Positions 1 through 11,654 of a stretch of DNA of 64,000 nt are shown in pieces. Position 1 is the stretch's first letter. Each line of letters opens with the position of its first letter. Below the pieces are notes generated by a model, which had not been told where the DNA came from, searched no databases, and saw nothing but the letters and a program-made list of their open reading frames with translations. The DNA comes from Ustulina deusta (taxonomy: Eukaryota; Ascomycota; Sordariomycetes; Xylariales; Xylariaceae), in NCBI GenBank assembly GCA_023159155.1, contig JAJNNX010000055.1:186001-250000 (forward strand). The letters run 5' to 3'. The position numbers and the translations under genes are program-made.

Positions 1-2351
1 TCGCGACGTGTCCACGCGACGCAGCGGAACTGCTGCTGCCAGCAAGCTGCGACATGTCTGGCATGTTGGCTGGAACGGGACGAGACGGGGGGGCGGAGGG
101 GAGGGGAGGGCAAGGAGGGAGCGGCGTTGCCCAAAGGAGTCGAGGTGCCGACTGTCGCGTACTGTGCGGCCAGCCCAGTCCAGTCCAGATCGCGTCGCTA
201 TCTTCTTGCTGCCTCGCACGCTGGATTTGCTCGACGGATGTGCAGCTCTCGGGGCGGCTGTCGTGCGAGAACGACGGCGGATTGCCAAGGAAGCCGCTGT
301 TCTTCTCTTCTTTGTCTGGGTTGCGAGGACAGCGAACACGCGTTGTCGCCAGCTCAGCCAAGCTCGGGAGGATGCAAGGTCCAAAGCAGGTACTTGGAGC
401 AGAGGTATCTAAGACACGGATGAAATGAAGTGGTAAAACAGCCGTTTGGTGATTGACTCTGCAATCATGGCAGTGATTCAATGCACTCGCAATTTGTATT
501 GATTTCCACGAGACGTAATTGAGGCCACGAAAGAGGTATTTAAAAGAGAGGCGGCGATGAAGACTGCTGTATGTTGAAGAGGAGAAGTCGTGGTTACGGA
601 TGCATGCTGAGGACGACAAGTACCATCATCCACTGCGCATCTGCGGTGTTAGGGTTAGGTACGGCACAGTAAGTACCTCCTCTAGGTACCTACCGGCTAG
701 GTACAGTCTGGTGGTGGCAGTGGTGGTGGGTCGTGCACCACCTCTCCTGCCTACGAAGACACGCTGGACACGTCGGGTCAGATTGTGAGCACTTACTTAG
801 ATACCTGGGTACACTACTAGGTAGCAGTAGCGTCTTCCCTCTTTATACTACTCCCCACCAAAGGGATAGGCATGTACCGGTAGTATATGTAGGTAGGTAC
901 TTCTACCTATTTTCTATACATCTATGTCGGTTACAGTACCTTGATACCTATACTTACCGAGCTTACAAATTTCAGGGTCCTTACAGGTATGTTGTCCACA
1001 TTAAATTCTCTCACACATTTTCTTTTCGTCTTCGAGTTGAACTAAAACATTTCAAAAACGGTTAATCTTAGAGATCGATGTAGAACTCCGCCTAAACTAC
1101 CAGTACCTATAGAAAAGGCCGCGTTCATGGCTTCCGAGGTAAGTACTCTATCTATGTAGGGGCGCATAATTGTATACGCATAGTAGGTACTACGTACAGG
1201 TAGTACCTAGATAGCGGACCCCCCATGTTCTGTGTTCTAGCCCCCCTTGCGAGCTCAAGTGATCGCCCGCATCAGCGGGAGCGGCTGCAAAAAGAAAAGT
1301 GCACAACGGCGCGCTCTTCGGGCTAGCCGGTCGAAACGCTCGGACCAGTCCAACACGAGCTCACGTGATGAGTGTTCTTGGACTCCATACCTGGGGAACT
1401 AGGTAGGTACCTCAATCTCAACAAAAAACACGCTCCCATTTCCATCAAACCATATGTGCTCCGTCCTCAAGCAATCTTGCTTCCGTACCAACCTCATCTT
1501 GGCTACCTCTGTCCTCTTGGCCTGCGAACCAATCTACGTACAATTGACTGCAGCAGTAATCTGATCTGGCTAAAGATACCTAACATTCATCTTACCGGAG
1601 CCTTTCGTCACAAGTAGTGCGCTGGATCAAGACTTATTTGTGCCGTTTTAATATTTAATTAAATTGTTAAGGATCAGCTGTCTTCTATGGAAGAGCATGC
1701 ATGGTTTGGCTGAGACGCCCCATTTCGTTCATCTAGATTCCCTAAGTCTAGGTGAACTTTGAGCTACATAATCTGAATCGTATCCGTCTCATGCCATACA
1801 CAAACTTCATGCCCAGCGTGGTCCCCTTTGCGAGGCGTCACTGGCTTTTTAGCCGCCGCGCAAGTGTCTAGTCACTCCTCGCAGCCGGAGCCTGTCTTCA
1901 TCGCATCATCATTGTTGCAATAGTTTTTGACTTCCACAGAATGGAATCATGTCGGACGCGCTTGGTTAACGGCCACGACTTGCCTTGCCGTGGTGATGCT
2001 GGCTCTCTGTACTCACAGTTCTATGATCAAGTTCAGTATCTCGTGCGAATGACCAAGAAATGATCGGAAGCAAATAGTGTGGTCCATCGTCACTACTTTG
2101 ACGGGACTGAATAGTCTGCAGAGCCAGCTGCGAGACTATCGAGGAGATTGGTCTTTACACTAGTGACCTTTATCCCTCAGGATCGGAAATGTCATCTCCA
2201 TTTTGATTCGCTCGTCGGACGCCACCCCATCTTTTACCTGAACGCCAAGACATGCATGCACTTGGGCATATGATACAGAGTAAACCGACATAAAAATCAT
2301 GGACAAACCAAAGGCGGCAGACTGCCAACGGCTAGCCCACAACCGAAAACA
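1..2351. other. Intergenic region, no gene recognised
   Basis: The first 430 bases are GC-rich with three overlapping plus-strand open frames of about 100-130 codons. None shows a domain, and overlap in all three frames argues for base composition rather than coding. From about 640 to 1215 there are many TAGGTAC/GTACCTA words (near 681-703, 786-825, 885-910, 1138-1211). The stretch 1220-2350 has no open frame above about 80 codons and no recognisable motif. A gene ending just left of the window cannot be excluded. Confidence 0.6.
640..1215. repeat. TAGGTAC/GTACCTA word cluster
   Basis: Dispersed, partly palindromic copies of AGGTAC, GTACCT and TAGGTAGG occur here at far higher density than in the genes. 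Similar clusters recur near 7.4 kb, 22.8-23.0 kb, 51.5-51.7 kb, 55.7-56.0 kb and 62.7-63.2 kb, always outside coding sequence. I know this as a common intergenic pattern in Sordariomycete genomes. Its function is not known to me. Confidence 0.7.
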
Positions 2352-5300
2352 TTAGTGAGAATTGGATTCACGGATTCGCTGCCTTTCCTTCCTCAGCGGG
2401 CCTAGAAAGGACGGGTGTTAGTGAGGGACACATTTCACATATAAAAAAAGGGAACGCCAGGTTTTTGATGGATAGGTTAGCAGGTGACGTGGAAACACGA
2501 CGCAACGTGGGAGTTGCCACAATACAGGGGAATAGAATAAAAGAAAGGATGGAAAGCACTGACGCAGAAAAGGAGAGGGGTTCTCCGGCCTTTTCTTTCG
2601 GGGTTTCTGGGCAGCAGCAGCCCGCTCCGCCGCATGCTTGGCATCGACTTTCTTTTGATTTTCCTCCTTTTTCATAGCCAAGTCGAGCGCCATCTGCTTT
2701 TCGATGTCGGCTCGGCGGGAGTGCCAATCCTGTTTCACCTCCTCGGCAGCTTGGTTCATCCGCTGCTCTAGCTGAGAGAGCGCTTCTTCGTCAAAACATG
2801 GAAAACCTCGCGCGTGCCACGGCACCTTCTGTCGATATCCGTCATTTCCTTCGAACTCTTCTACGTAGACCTCTTTGATGCGAGGCACGGCACTCAGCTG
2901 GCGGGTGGGTCGGTACCCGGGTTGAAGAGCTAGAATATTGCACGATGGACGCGTTGGGACACTGGAGATGACGAAACGCGAATCGAGCTTCGGCGCCGCC
3001 GGGCTTGGGGCCACTACAACACTCGAGGTCAGTGATTGCCATTTTGAGCATGATCTGAAAGGGTTCGAAACCGTTGGAAGCTTCCCAAACATGAATTTGG
3101 CCTGAAAAGAAGCCCTTCTACTCTCAAAGCGGCTAGAACAGGAACGATATAACTCCGAGAATTACTTACTGATGAACTCGATGGGTGGCTCAGCAGGCGA
3201 CGGTCGGGGCGGCAGTCGCTTAGATATGGAAACGACTTCCAAGACCGGACGGGCAGGGCTGACTGGAATGGCGGGCGCCGGTGACATGGCGGGCGAGGCC
3301 ACTGCGTCTCCGGATACGGGACCAGCGGAGATGAGCGTCGAGGGCATGGCGAGTGAGACAGGCACAGCTGCAGAGCCCGCAACAGATGCAGAGGCTCCGG
3401 TCAAACCAGAACCAGAGACAAAGCCTGTGGAGCCCAATTCGAAATGGTCCTCTATATCTGCGTTGTCTGAAGTAGGAACAAGAGGCTTAGAGTTCGGTGA
3501 GGGTACGGTGGACGGGGACCTAAATAGGGTATGCAGACAGCCGTACACGTTGGGACTGTTACCCATTCCGTCGTCGACAGCAGAGTTAGGCGTTGAAGGC
3601 GCGGCAGTCGAAGTCTGGGCTGGGGATGCAACTGGAGTCGGCGGCAGAGAGCTCAGGAGTCCCGACATGTCAAATGCATCGGCATTTTCGTCCATTCGGC
3701 TGTCCGCATCGATAAGTGTCGAGGATACGGCGGGCCAGCCTGGCCCAAATTCTTGGTGCACCAGAGGGGTGGATGGCATAGGCCCAGAGATATGTCCTGT
3801 CGCAGCCATCTCGTCCGTCTCGTCCACATCCATTTGGTCGTCCTCATCGATAGCTACGGAGCTATCGGTTGTACTATAGTTCCAGAACATGATCGGTGCG
3901 GCCGACAAAATTGGATCGTCCCACTCCTCATCCTCAATTTCCTCTACTTCTTCCCCCACACTCATTACGAATTCGGGACTTTCGGGGGCGGGAACGCATG
4001 CTGCATCAACCATCATGCCATCATTGAAACGGTTAGCGGCAGGAGCGTTGTCCGGGGCGACGTCCTGCATCCATTGGTTCATGGCCGGAACGAAGAAATC
4101 CCGAACTAAGGGGAAGTCCTCAATGAGGGGGATATCAACTGCCTCATTCCCAAGAAAATTCTCTACCTCTTTATTCGTGGGTGGAGCATTAAACTCGGGA
4201 GAGGCACTGCAAGTGGCAGCGAGCGCATCGTTAAAAAGGATATCGATGTCCTCATTTGTAAGGACAAATTCGGGGTCGGGGCTTAGGCCAACATCCGCCT
4301 CGATTCCACTATCGTCGAGATATAGACCAAAGTCAGCCGCAGTTCGGGCTTCTTCCCGGATCGCTTCCCCCATCTGAATGTCACCGAGGTCATCAACAGG
4401 CAGCGGAACGGAGGCCTGATCGATGCTTTCGGAATCCATTTCCATTTGATCAACAGGCGCAACGATCAAAGCGTCAGGGTGGCTGGTGGTCGAAAGCGCA
4501 GAGTCAGCCGGAAGAACGGGTGAAAATGAAATTGACTCGAGTTCAACATTGGACTTCTGTTCGAATTCGGGTCCTGAGACTGGTACAACGGCCACAGCAG
4601 GGGAGATGACTGGACTCGGCAACAAGGGGGATAGGACGCCCGGAGTGGGAGCCGAAACTGGCGTAGGCGAAGGTCTAAGCACTGGTGACACTTGAAGCGA
4701 GACGGTGGCTGAAATGGGAGAGGGGGAAGCCGCAAGCGCAGGCGATAGGTGATCCGAAACAAGGATCGGAGATGGGACTGACGAAGGAGGGGAGACCGTC
4801 GACAATGAAGGAGTAGGTTGCGTCGTAACACACGAAGCTGGAGTTGAGACAGGAGCACACTCGACCGCCAATGTAGATGACTCAGGAACCGATGTTTGAG
4901 CAGACACTGCAACTGGAGCTGGAGTTAGTTCAGGTGTCGGGTCAGGCGATGCAAGAGCTGGAACCAGAGCGGGGACGGCGGAGACATCCGGCGATGTGGA
5001 TGCCGAGGCGAGAACAGATCGCGAACTGGGGGAGAAAGATGGTGATACCGGATTTTGATCAACCACAGCCAAGGACGAAAGGGCAGACGACCCTGAAAGC
5101 GGGGTGGGGGAGGCAGGAGAAGGCACATCCGCGAACCTGACCGACTTGATGGGTTTGATAGGAGGTGTAGGACGAGACACATCCGCGAGCCTGACCGACA
5201 TGATGGATTTGATGGGAGGCGTAGGACGAGACACTGGCGCGAACCCAACCGACGTGACAGGCTTGATAGGTAAATCAGGAGGCGAAGCAGGAGGTGAAGG

Positions 5301-6382
5301 GAACGGCGTGGGAACCTTCGTGGTCCAACCACGATGCGCAGGGCCTCGAAGCCGGTGCTTTCGAATGCCAGACGGTTCGTGACGTTTGATTGATGGCTTT
5401 TCAACGTCGAGTGGCGTGCTAATAATTCCGTTTCCCATTACAACGTAGCGGGTCGCCGTCTTGGGCGAACAGACGGGCTTGACAACCCAGTTCTCTTCCC
5501 ATTGTGTGCTGCTATCGGTCTTGGCGAGAGCCTCTGCTTGCGCGCTGCTGTCGACCATGGCGGCTTTTGGCTCCTCTAGCGGCGCTATTTTGGCCGTGGT
5601 GATGACGGCAGAGAGAGAGAGGGTCGGTGGTGGTGGTGGAAGATGAGACGGAGGAGCGAGGCATGGTGTGACTGACTCTATAGCCTTGATGGCGTATATG
5701 CACAGCCTCGAGAGTGCCACGTTAAAGCTGTTACATAGCAGGGTGGAGACCGACGGCCAGACGACCTGATAGGCACGGCGGAGGTGCGGAAACATGGGCA
5801 CGGCTGCAGCAAGGGATATGTAGGCCCCGCATTTTCCACGATCGGTGTCTATGTAGAAGTAAGGGAGCCAAACCCCTAGGAGCGAGACTCTCAATTTGTC
5901 GCCAGCGACAAAGTACAGGCCCGCTAGGGAGAGGATATGTGCATCGAACTTGTGTTCGTGCGGTTCGGGGAGAGACTCTATGTGTTTCGAGACCATGGCG
6001 GTCCCGAGGAACAAAAATAGATCGACAGAGGGCTGGCAGAAGCGAGTGCTGTTGCCGAAAAAGCAGCAGATGAGCATGCCGAGGGTGAAAATGCCAGAGT
6101 CCGCTGTGTACAGCATCTGGATCATCAGCCTGAAGAGGAGAGTCAATTACAATAAGCCCATTTGACAGGCACTCTGGAGACATGATTGAGGAAGACATGG
6201 GCATTTGAAAGAAGCTTTTGCAACAAAACATCCTCTTGTGAGAGGAAGTGCGGCTGGTGGAAATGCTTGGGATAGATGGATGCGGCCGTGGAGATGCATG
6301 AGAAGCGCTGGGGAGAGTAGATCACACGCAAATAGGCTTACCAGGTTATGATGGCCTTGACGGCCAGGCGGGAGGTCATCAT
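2352..6382 (-). CDS. Unrecognised large protein: hydrophobic N-terminus, Pro/Ser-rich middle, charged C-terminus
   Basis: I do not recognise this gene. My model has four exons: 6382-6342, 6129-3170, 3013-2564 and 2401-2352. The lengths sum to 3501 nt (1166 aa), and all three junctions keep one frame. Intron 1 (GTAAGC donor) is the least certain; translation could instead begin at a Met in exon 2. Residues about 10-190 hold several hydrophobic stretches that look membrane-spanning. Residues about 190-1000 are very rich in Pro, Ser, Ala, Thr and Val with acidic patches (for example EEVEEIEDEEWDD). The C-terminal exons encode a Lys/Glu-rich, probably coiled-coil segment (around EEALSQLEQRMNQAAEEVKQ) and end in a basic tail, RKERQRIRESNSH. 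Intron 2 (3014-3169) is homologous to an intron in the dehydrogenase gene at 15.5 kb. The last intron (2402-2563) has a clear CACTAAC branch site before its acceptor. The hydrophobic part could be a separate gene wrongly fused. Confidence 0.6.
3014..3169 (-). repeat. Intron homologous to the intron at 15533-15685 (introner-like element candidate)
   Basis: 156-nt phase-1 intron with GTAAGT donor and GTTGTAG acceptor. Read on the minus strand, its first 21 nt match the intron at 15685 in 17 positions. Its last about 72 nt, from GAAGCTTCC to GAGTGTTGTAG, match in about 53 positions with one gap. The branch-site region is included (CACTGAC here, AACTAAC there). The host genes are unrelated. Splicing here is supported because it joins two long open frames exactly. 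Confidence 0.75.
6130..6341 (-). other. Putative first intron of the 2352-6382 gene
   Basis: A GTAAGC donor follows codon 13 plus two bases, and a pyrimidine-rich CTCTTCAG acceptor restores the frame into the long exon. At 212 nt it is longer than most introns here. It contains a 62-codon open stretch in another frame, so a different exon arrangement remains possible. Confidence 0.45.
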
Positions 6383-6410
6383 CTTGTTATTGCTGCTGAG
6401 GACGATAACG

Positions 6411-6486
6411 GTGGTGATGGTGGTGGTGGTGGTGGTGATGGTGATGGTGATGGTGATGGTGATGGTGATGGTGATGGTGATGGTGA
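6411..6486. repeat. GGT/GATGGT microsatellite in a 5' leader
   Basis: About 76 bases of GGTGGT followed by about nine GATGGT units lie just upstream of the start of the minus-strand gene, in its probable 5' leader. On the transcript it reads as CACCAT/ACC repeats. Open frames across it encode only poly-His, poly-Ser/Pro or poly-Met/Val and are artefacts. Confidence 0.9.
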
Positions 6487-9177
6487 CGAAAAGAAAGAGG
6501 ATGAGGATGAGAGGTCTGGAGGTCTGGAGGGAAACAGGTGTGGTAGGTGTGTGGGTGGTGTGTAGGTAGGAGGTACTGGAAGTGTGGGTAGCGTAGGCAA
6601 TGTAGGTGGTTGGGTGGTGTAGACAATGTAAGCGCCCAAGTGGTGAATGGCGAATGTTTGCGTTGCCAGGGAGGGAGTTCGTTCTCCCATTGTCACGTCG
6701 TTGAGGGCACGTGAGAAGTAGTGCTACGCGAGCTGGGTACGGCAATACTTACGTATTGTATTGACAGCAAGATCTACCATATGCCTACATAAGATCCTGA
6801 TATCCCATGCCATAAAACGCACATATCGAATAGCTAACTAACCCAGGGGCTTACGGCCGAAATCGCCGTAACACAAACCAGAAATATGACTTTCTTTTCT
6901 AACAGCAGAACCGCTTATTTCCACAACCACATGAGATGCTAACTCGGTCCTAGTAGTGCAACAATGTGTTTTATGGCGAATAGGCGAATAAGTGTATTGA
7001 AGTTGAGCAATCATGGCGATGGTAAAACAGTGATCTAGACTCGGCCCTCCAACGAGGCGGGGGGAATAGGCGATTAACGAATATAATCGAGACTCAGATG
7101 AAATAGTTTCATCTCCTGATAGTCACGGTTGTAAGAAATGAAAGTCTCTAGTTTCTAGAACATTTTCACATTGTAAGTTAGAGCTTTCCATGGCGATGGG
7201 GGGGTATATAGGGTTACTAGGTATGCAAACACTGCCACTCCTGTGCACTTCTACGTTTGGAGAAAAAAAAATTTTTGACGCGATTCCTAAGTACTTCGGG
7301 TTGGTAATATGTTCTCTTCCAACTACCTATAAGTTTCTGTGATATGGCTGGCCGTGGAAAGCAATGCAAGCGCAACTCCGCTGCAATAGTAGTTATGCCT
7401 GGTAACCTTTGGAGGTCACATGAGCACGTGACCCCGGCATTGCAGTGTACCTAGGTATCTCAGGGTGTCTCACTCATCCCGAGATACTTAAGGTACCCCT
7501 CACTTTGTTTTAAAAAGCTCAAGGGGGTAAGAAAAAAATTAGACGCACTGCTAGGAATAATCAACTTAATCGCTTTTTCGTGGTTTGTGATGCAAGATGT
7601 TGACGTGAACAAGCAACATTTTTTTTAATCCAATTCATATAACATCATATTTCCCTCATGACAACTCTCCGTGTTGTATAGTGTAAGGAGCCAGTATTCA
7701 TATGAGTTTTCAGATTGGCCAGCTCTTTCTACCGGAACCAGGAACAATATTCATGTATTGAGGCGGACAATGTGACGACGAGGTAGGCTCACGTATACGG
7801 AGCACTCACCTCGCCCTTGCACTAGGAGTTACCTAGGCTGCCCCTACACTTCCAAGCACAATATCCATCTAATGTAGCATGGGGGATCGAGCGATCAAGA
7901 GGTAATATAATGCAATTTAACGCAATAATTGAGAAAAGAGTCTAACTGCTGCCGCCCCTTTTTCTTTCTTTTCTAGGTGTTTTCTCACCCCTTTTATCTG
8001 TCGAGCCACCCAGTGGCTAGGTGTCCCTTTCAGCCACACAATCCATCCGCTCCATGAATCGCATTCAGATACAAATGCAATACAATGTAATGGTGGTTTC
8101 TCAATTAAATTATATGGGTTTCAATGGTTGACGGTCAAATGACAGAATAAATATCTCACCTGTTTGGTATGCTATTTATCGCAGCGGATACTTCCAGAAC
8201 AAACTATTGCGAACGTCCCCGGGGCAGATCCTCGTAGCACGTATTAAATGACTAGCCGAGCGAGATTAAAATTGAGTAAAACACGAATACAGAATCGGTT
8301 GATAAATTATTATTTATACCCATTAGTAGATCTAAAAAGGGATTCTAACTTGCCAGGTAAGTTCTATATAACCTTCGCCCTTATCGCTTGGAATTGTAAT
8401 GGTGAATGTTACACACATCGTTGCCCGAGGAGTCGCAAAATCAGGTATTGTCACGACTGACTACTTGAGTTTTTCGGTGCATCCGATAGTGCTTGAGTGC
8501 CAGAGCGATACGGTCAGTTGCCCTGTGTTAAATATCACAATTGGAGTGCAGATGGCTGCGAGGTAATATTAACAATCCTTCGAAATTGCTTAGTAATGTA
8601 TATACAGGAGTCGAGCCTTTTAATTGAAGTGAACACTTGTGCACATTATAATCTTACCGAAAATTTGAAGAGGGGTTGGGCGTTGCTCCTTTCTTCAAGT
8701 AGGTTGTGAGCGAACAACGACGTGAGGCTGGCGTCTAGATTTGAGCGTGAGTTCGATTGGCAAGGAACCTAGTTATGTTATGCATCGGAATTATCCGTTG
8801 CCATATTTTCTCATCTGTTATCAAATATAGTAGTGAGGACGCCATTTATAGGTATTCTATAGTGAGTCATTTACATGATGGATGGTGGAAATATTCTGCC
8901 CAAAGCGAGCTTTCGCAGCGATACAAAAAGAAGAAAAAGAAAAAAGTGGGCGCAATGAACGTATGGGAATCAATCACCTCCCTACATGGGAATTCGCTAA
9001 GCCACTACGGCTGACAACTTGCCAAGCTAAGAACCACACCCCAGACTAATTATAGTCTCGGAGTAAGCCATCTATTATATATATGATATATATTGGGGGA
9101 TTTCGCAGCTCAGAGGAAATAGTTCTGAGGGGGAGGATGTTAGTAATGTAGTTACGACTTTACAAACTCTTGTCGCA
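6487..9177. other. Intergenic region, AT-rich, no gene recognised
   Basis: This 2.7-kb stretch separates the divergently transcribed 2352-6382 gene and ZZ-repeat gene. It is AT-richer than the flanks, with A/T runs at 7261-7277 and 7618-7627. A few TAGGTAC-type words lie at 7447-7500. The longest open frames are about 70-85 codons, in 8248-9014, without recognisable motifs. No RNA gene is recognised. Confidence 0.6.
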
Positions 9178-11005
9178 ATGCCTATTCAAGAGACCCTCGG
9201 GTTTGAATCGGACGACTTCCGCCGGGTGGTGGCCAAGGCCTCCACAGAGTGGCTTCGCCAGCAAGAAGTGATAGCAACTCGAAAAGGGATACTGAGTAGT
9301 TTTGGTGTGGGTGTTGGCGTCACTGGCGCCGTCGCCACGGGAGGTGTGTCGGTGTTATTTGCAGCGTACAAAACGCGAAGCGCCTATGTTGCTTACAGGA
9401 AGCTTGAGATCATCGAGGAAGAGCTGCGGAAGCGCAATGTTGAACTACACAAGTTCAGCAAATCAAAAGACTTACTAGGGCCCATTGCAGTTGGCGCTGT
9501 AGGTGCCGTGGTAGGGACTGAAGTCGCTGGCCTGATCGATGGTATGACGAACATTGAACAAATGGGCGCCGGAATACCAAATGGTGCATCTCCAAGTACA
9601 GGACTCCTGGATAATCCTGGTGAAGCAGCCCGTGGATTTGGAGGTGCTGTCGAGCAAATTATGGACTCTATTACTGGTGTTACGAGTACCACAGCGGCCA
9701 TTGCAACCACAGATGCAGTTGCATATCACGCCGGTATGATTCAAGCCCAGACTGTTGTCCAGGAACTAGGTCAAACTGCTGCCGAGGAGCTCCTTTTTTC
9801 ACCGGGGGAGCCAAGTCCGGAATGCAAGCGCAGCGTTGGAGTGAGCAGGCTAAGCTGTGATAAATGCGAGGCCAAGATTACTCAAGGTCCATATTGGCGT
9901 AAGTTCATGAATATCATATTCCAAGACATGTGTGCTGATAATCGTTCCTTCAGATTGCTGTAGCTGTCATGGTGACAACTACGACATCTGCCAAAAGTGT
10001 TACGACAACAATGTCAGGTGTAAACATACCATGAAGAAACTTCAGACTCCCACCGGGCCAGACTTTATAGACAACATCTCTGCCACGCCCGGCTACGGCA
10101 TATGGAAACCTAAAGCCGGGGCCAGCATCTCAAGATCAGAGTTGATGCAGAGATTTCTCTTCCAATGTAACTTCTGCAAAGCCGAAGTTCGGCAGGGGAA
10201 GGTCTTCCGTTAGTACCCAACTAGGGGATTATCGGGGGGAAGAGGCATGTTAAGACTGACATGGTGCTAGATTGTTTTCAATGCGGCTCGTTCGATCTTT
10301 GCGACGAATGCTATCTCTTGGGCAAACGTTGTGAGGGCGGGCATACCTTGGTCTCTGCAGTTTGTGCAATTGACACTTCCGAGTGTTCAGGATACATCCG
10401 TGATTGTCAAGGGGGGAAAGACTCAGTTCCTCGTATCTGTGCCAGCTGTAAAAGCCCGGCGAATCAAGGGATTTTTTATCGTATGTCATTATTACTTCCA
10501 GTCATTGTCTTGAATTGCGTCCCCGAATGACTCCCTAGGACATATATATACTCATACATTCTCCATGCAGACTGTTGCGCTTGCGAAGACAAGGCTGGGC
10601 TTAATCACTACAACCTTTGCCACGCCTGCTACAGCAGCGGATCTCGCTGCAAAAACCCAGGGCAGCATATTTTGCTTCTTGACATTATGTCCAGCGGCCA
10701 CTATGGAACAAAATACCCTAGCACCTGTAAGCGGAAATGGTCATCGACGCACAGCTTCAAAAAAGGAGGCTCTTGTACTCGGTGTAGAGCTTACATCAGG
10801 GAAGGTTCTTTCTTCCGTGAGTTCTTGTTTTTTTATGATGTCTCCTACCTACGACTGGTGTTGCTGATTTCTACATCTGCTCTTAGATTGTTGCCAATGC
10901 CCCGGGGGTGGCCCAGATGATTTTGACCTCTGTATGCGCTGTTATCGAGGTGGGAGACATTGCTACAACGCCAATCATCTACTGACACGACACCATATCG
11001 AGTAA
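9178..11005 (+). CDS. Four-repeat ZZ-type zinc-finger protein with glycine-rich hydrophobic N-terminus
   Basis: Model: exons 9178-9898, 9954-10208, 10271-10480, 10571-10816 and 10887-11005, 516 aa. Residues about 40-70 (GVGVGVTGAVATGGVSVLF) and 100-122 (GPIAVGAVGAVVGTEVAGL) are glycine-rich hydrophobic helices of glycine-zipper type, separated by a charged helix. The C-terminal half holds four ZZ-like units. Each starts CxxC, about 10 residues later has two bulky residues and His-Cys-(Cys/Phe)-x-Cys, then a CxxCY pair and a distal Cys/His (for example DLCDECY, DICQKCY, DFDLCMRCY). Every unit is split by a phase-1 intron at the same place, C|AT or C|AC of the His codon. ZZ fingers bind protein partners such as peptide termini. 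The N-terminus suggests membrane insertion or oligomerisation. I infer a signalling or cell-death role from these parts and the adjacent HET gene; there is no direct proof. Confidence 0.85.
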
Positions 11006-11654
11006 TAGGTGCAGGGGAATATGTACGGCTGAGGAAGTCTAAGTACCTACATCCTAGTCGAGTCAATTTGCGTTTAGTGCAAAATTTCTAGCGTTCGCGA
11101 TAAGACTTGATAATGTACTTTTCAAGATACTTTACTTACAGTCACTTCTCTATTCTTAATTACTCACTTCTTGTTTACTTCAGCTTTGCTTTCCCGTGTC
11201 ATTCCTTTGGTTAGTTCAATATAGCTTATCAAAATGTATTTAATGTTTCATATATAACTGCGAAGAACTTCGACCATGATGAGACTGTATATTAAGTTAA
11301 TAGCGCAGACAAGCTTCTCAGTGTTCTCACAACGACAAATTTGTGCCGAGATGACAGCCTTTAACATTTGGCAATTCAAAGCACAGAGTGACCTTAAAAA
11401 GCGGGACGTAACAGCTAGAAACTCAAATGGGGAACACTATAGCTTTTGTGGCGTAATAAATTATCATCGTTGAGAGAGCTGAACGACAGAACAGGGACAT
11501 TCATGAATCTGTATTCAGCTTGGACCGTCCTTGGCGACCGTAAGCCCCATGTATTTCAGAAAGCGGAGAAGAGCGGATTCCCTCTGCGACATCGCAGCTA
11601 GGCAGGCAGCAATCTTTCTCATGAGACGGACTTTGAGCTCTGAAATAGTTAGCA
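11006..11654. other. Spacer between the ZZ-repeat and HET genes
   Basis: 650 bases holding the 3' region of the ZZ gene and the promoter of the HET gene, which lie in the same orientation. Two small open frames (11276-11473 plus, 11501-11776 minus) have no recognisable features. No other element is seen. Confidence 0.6.

Noticed and set aside
8..428. Three overlapping plus-strand open frames at the left edge
   Set aside because: All three frames are open because the DNA is GC-rich; none has a domain or protein-like composition.
649..662. Telomere-like TTAGGGTTAGG
   Set aside because: Fewer than two units, inside an intergenic region; not evidence of a chromosome end.
3172..3879. 235-codon plus-strand frame
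   Set aside because: Antisense shadow of the Pro/Ser-rich exon; Gly/Glu/Ser-rich composition mirrors the real strand.
6379..6696. Poly-His and poly-Ser/Pro frames on the minus strand
   Set aside because: Direct translation of the GATGGT microsatellite in the 5' leader.
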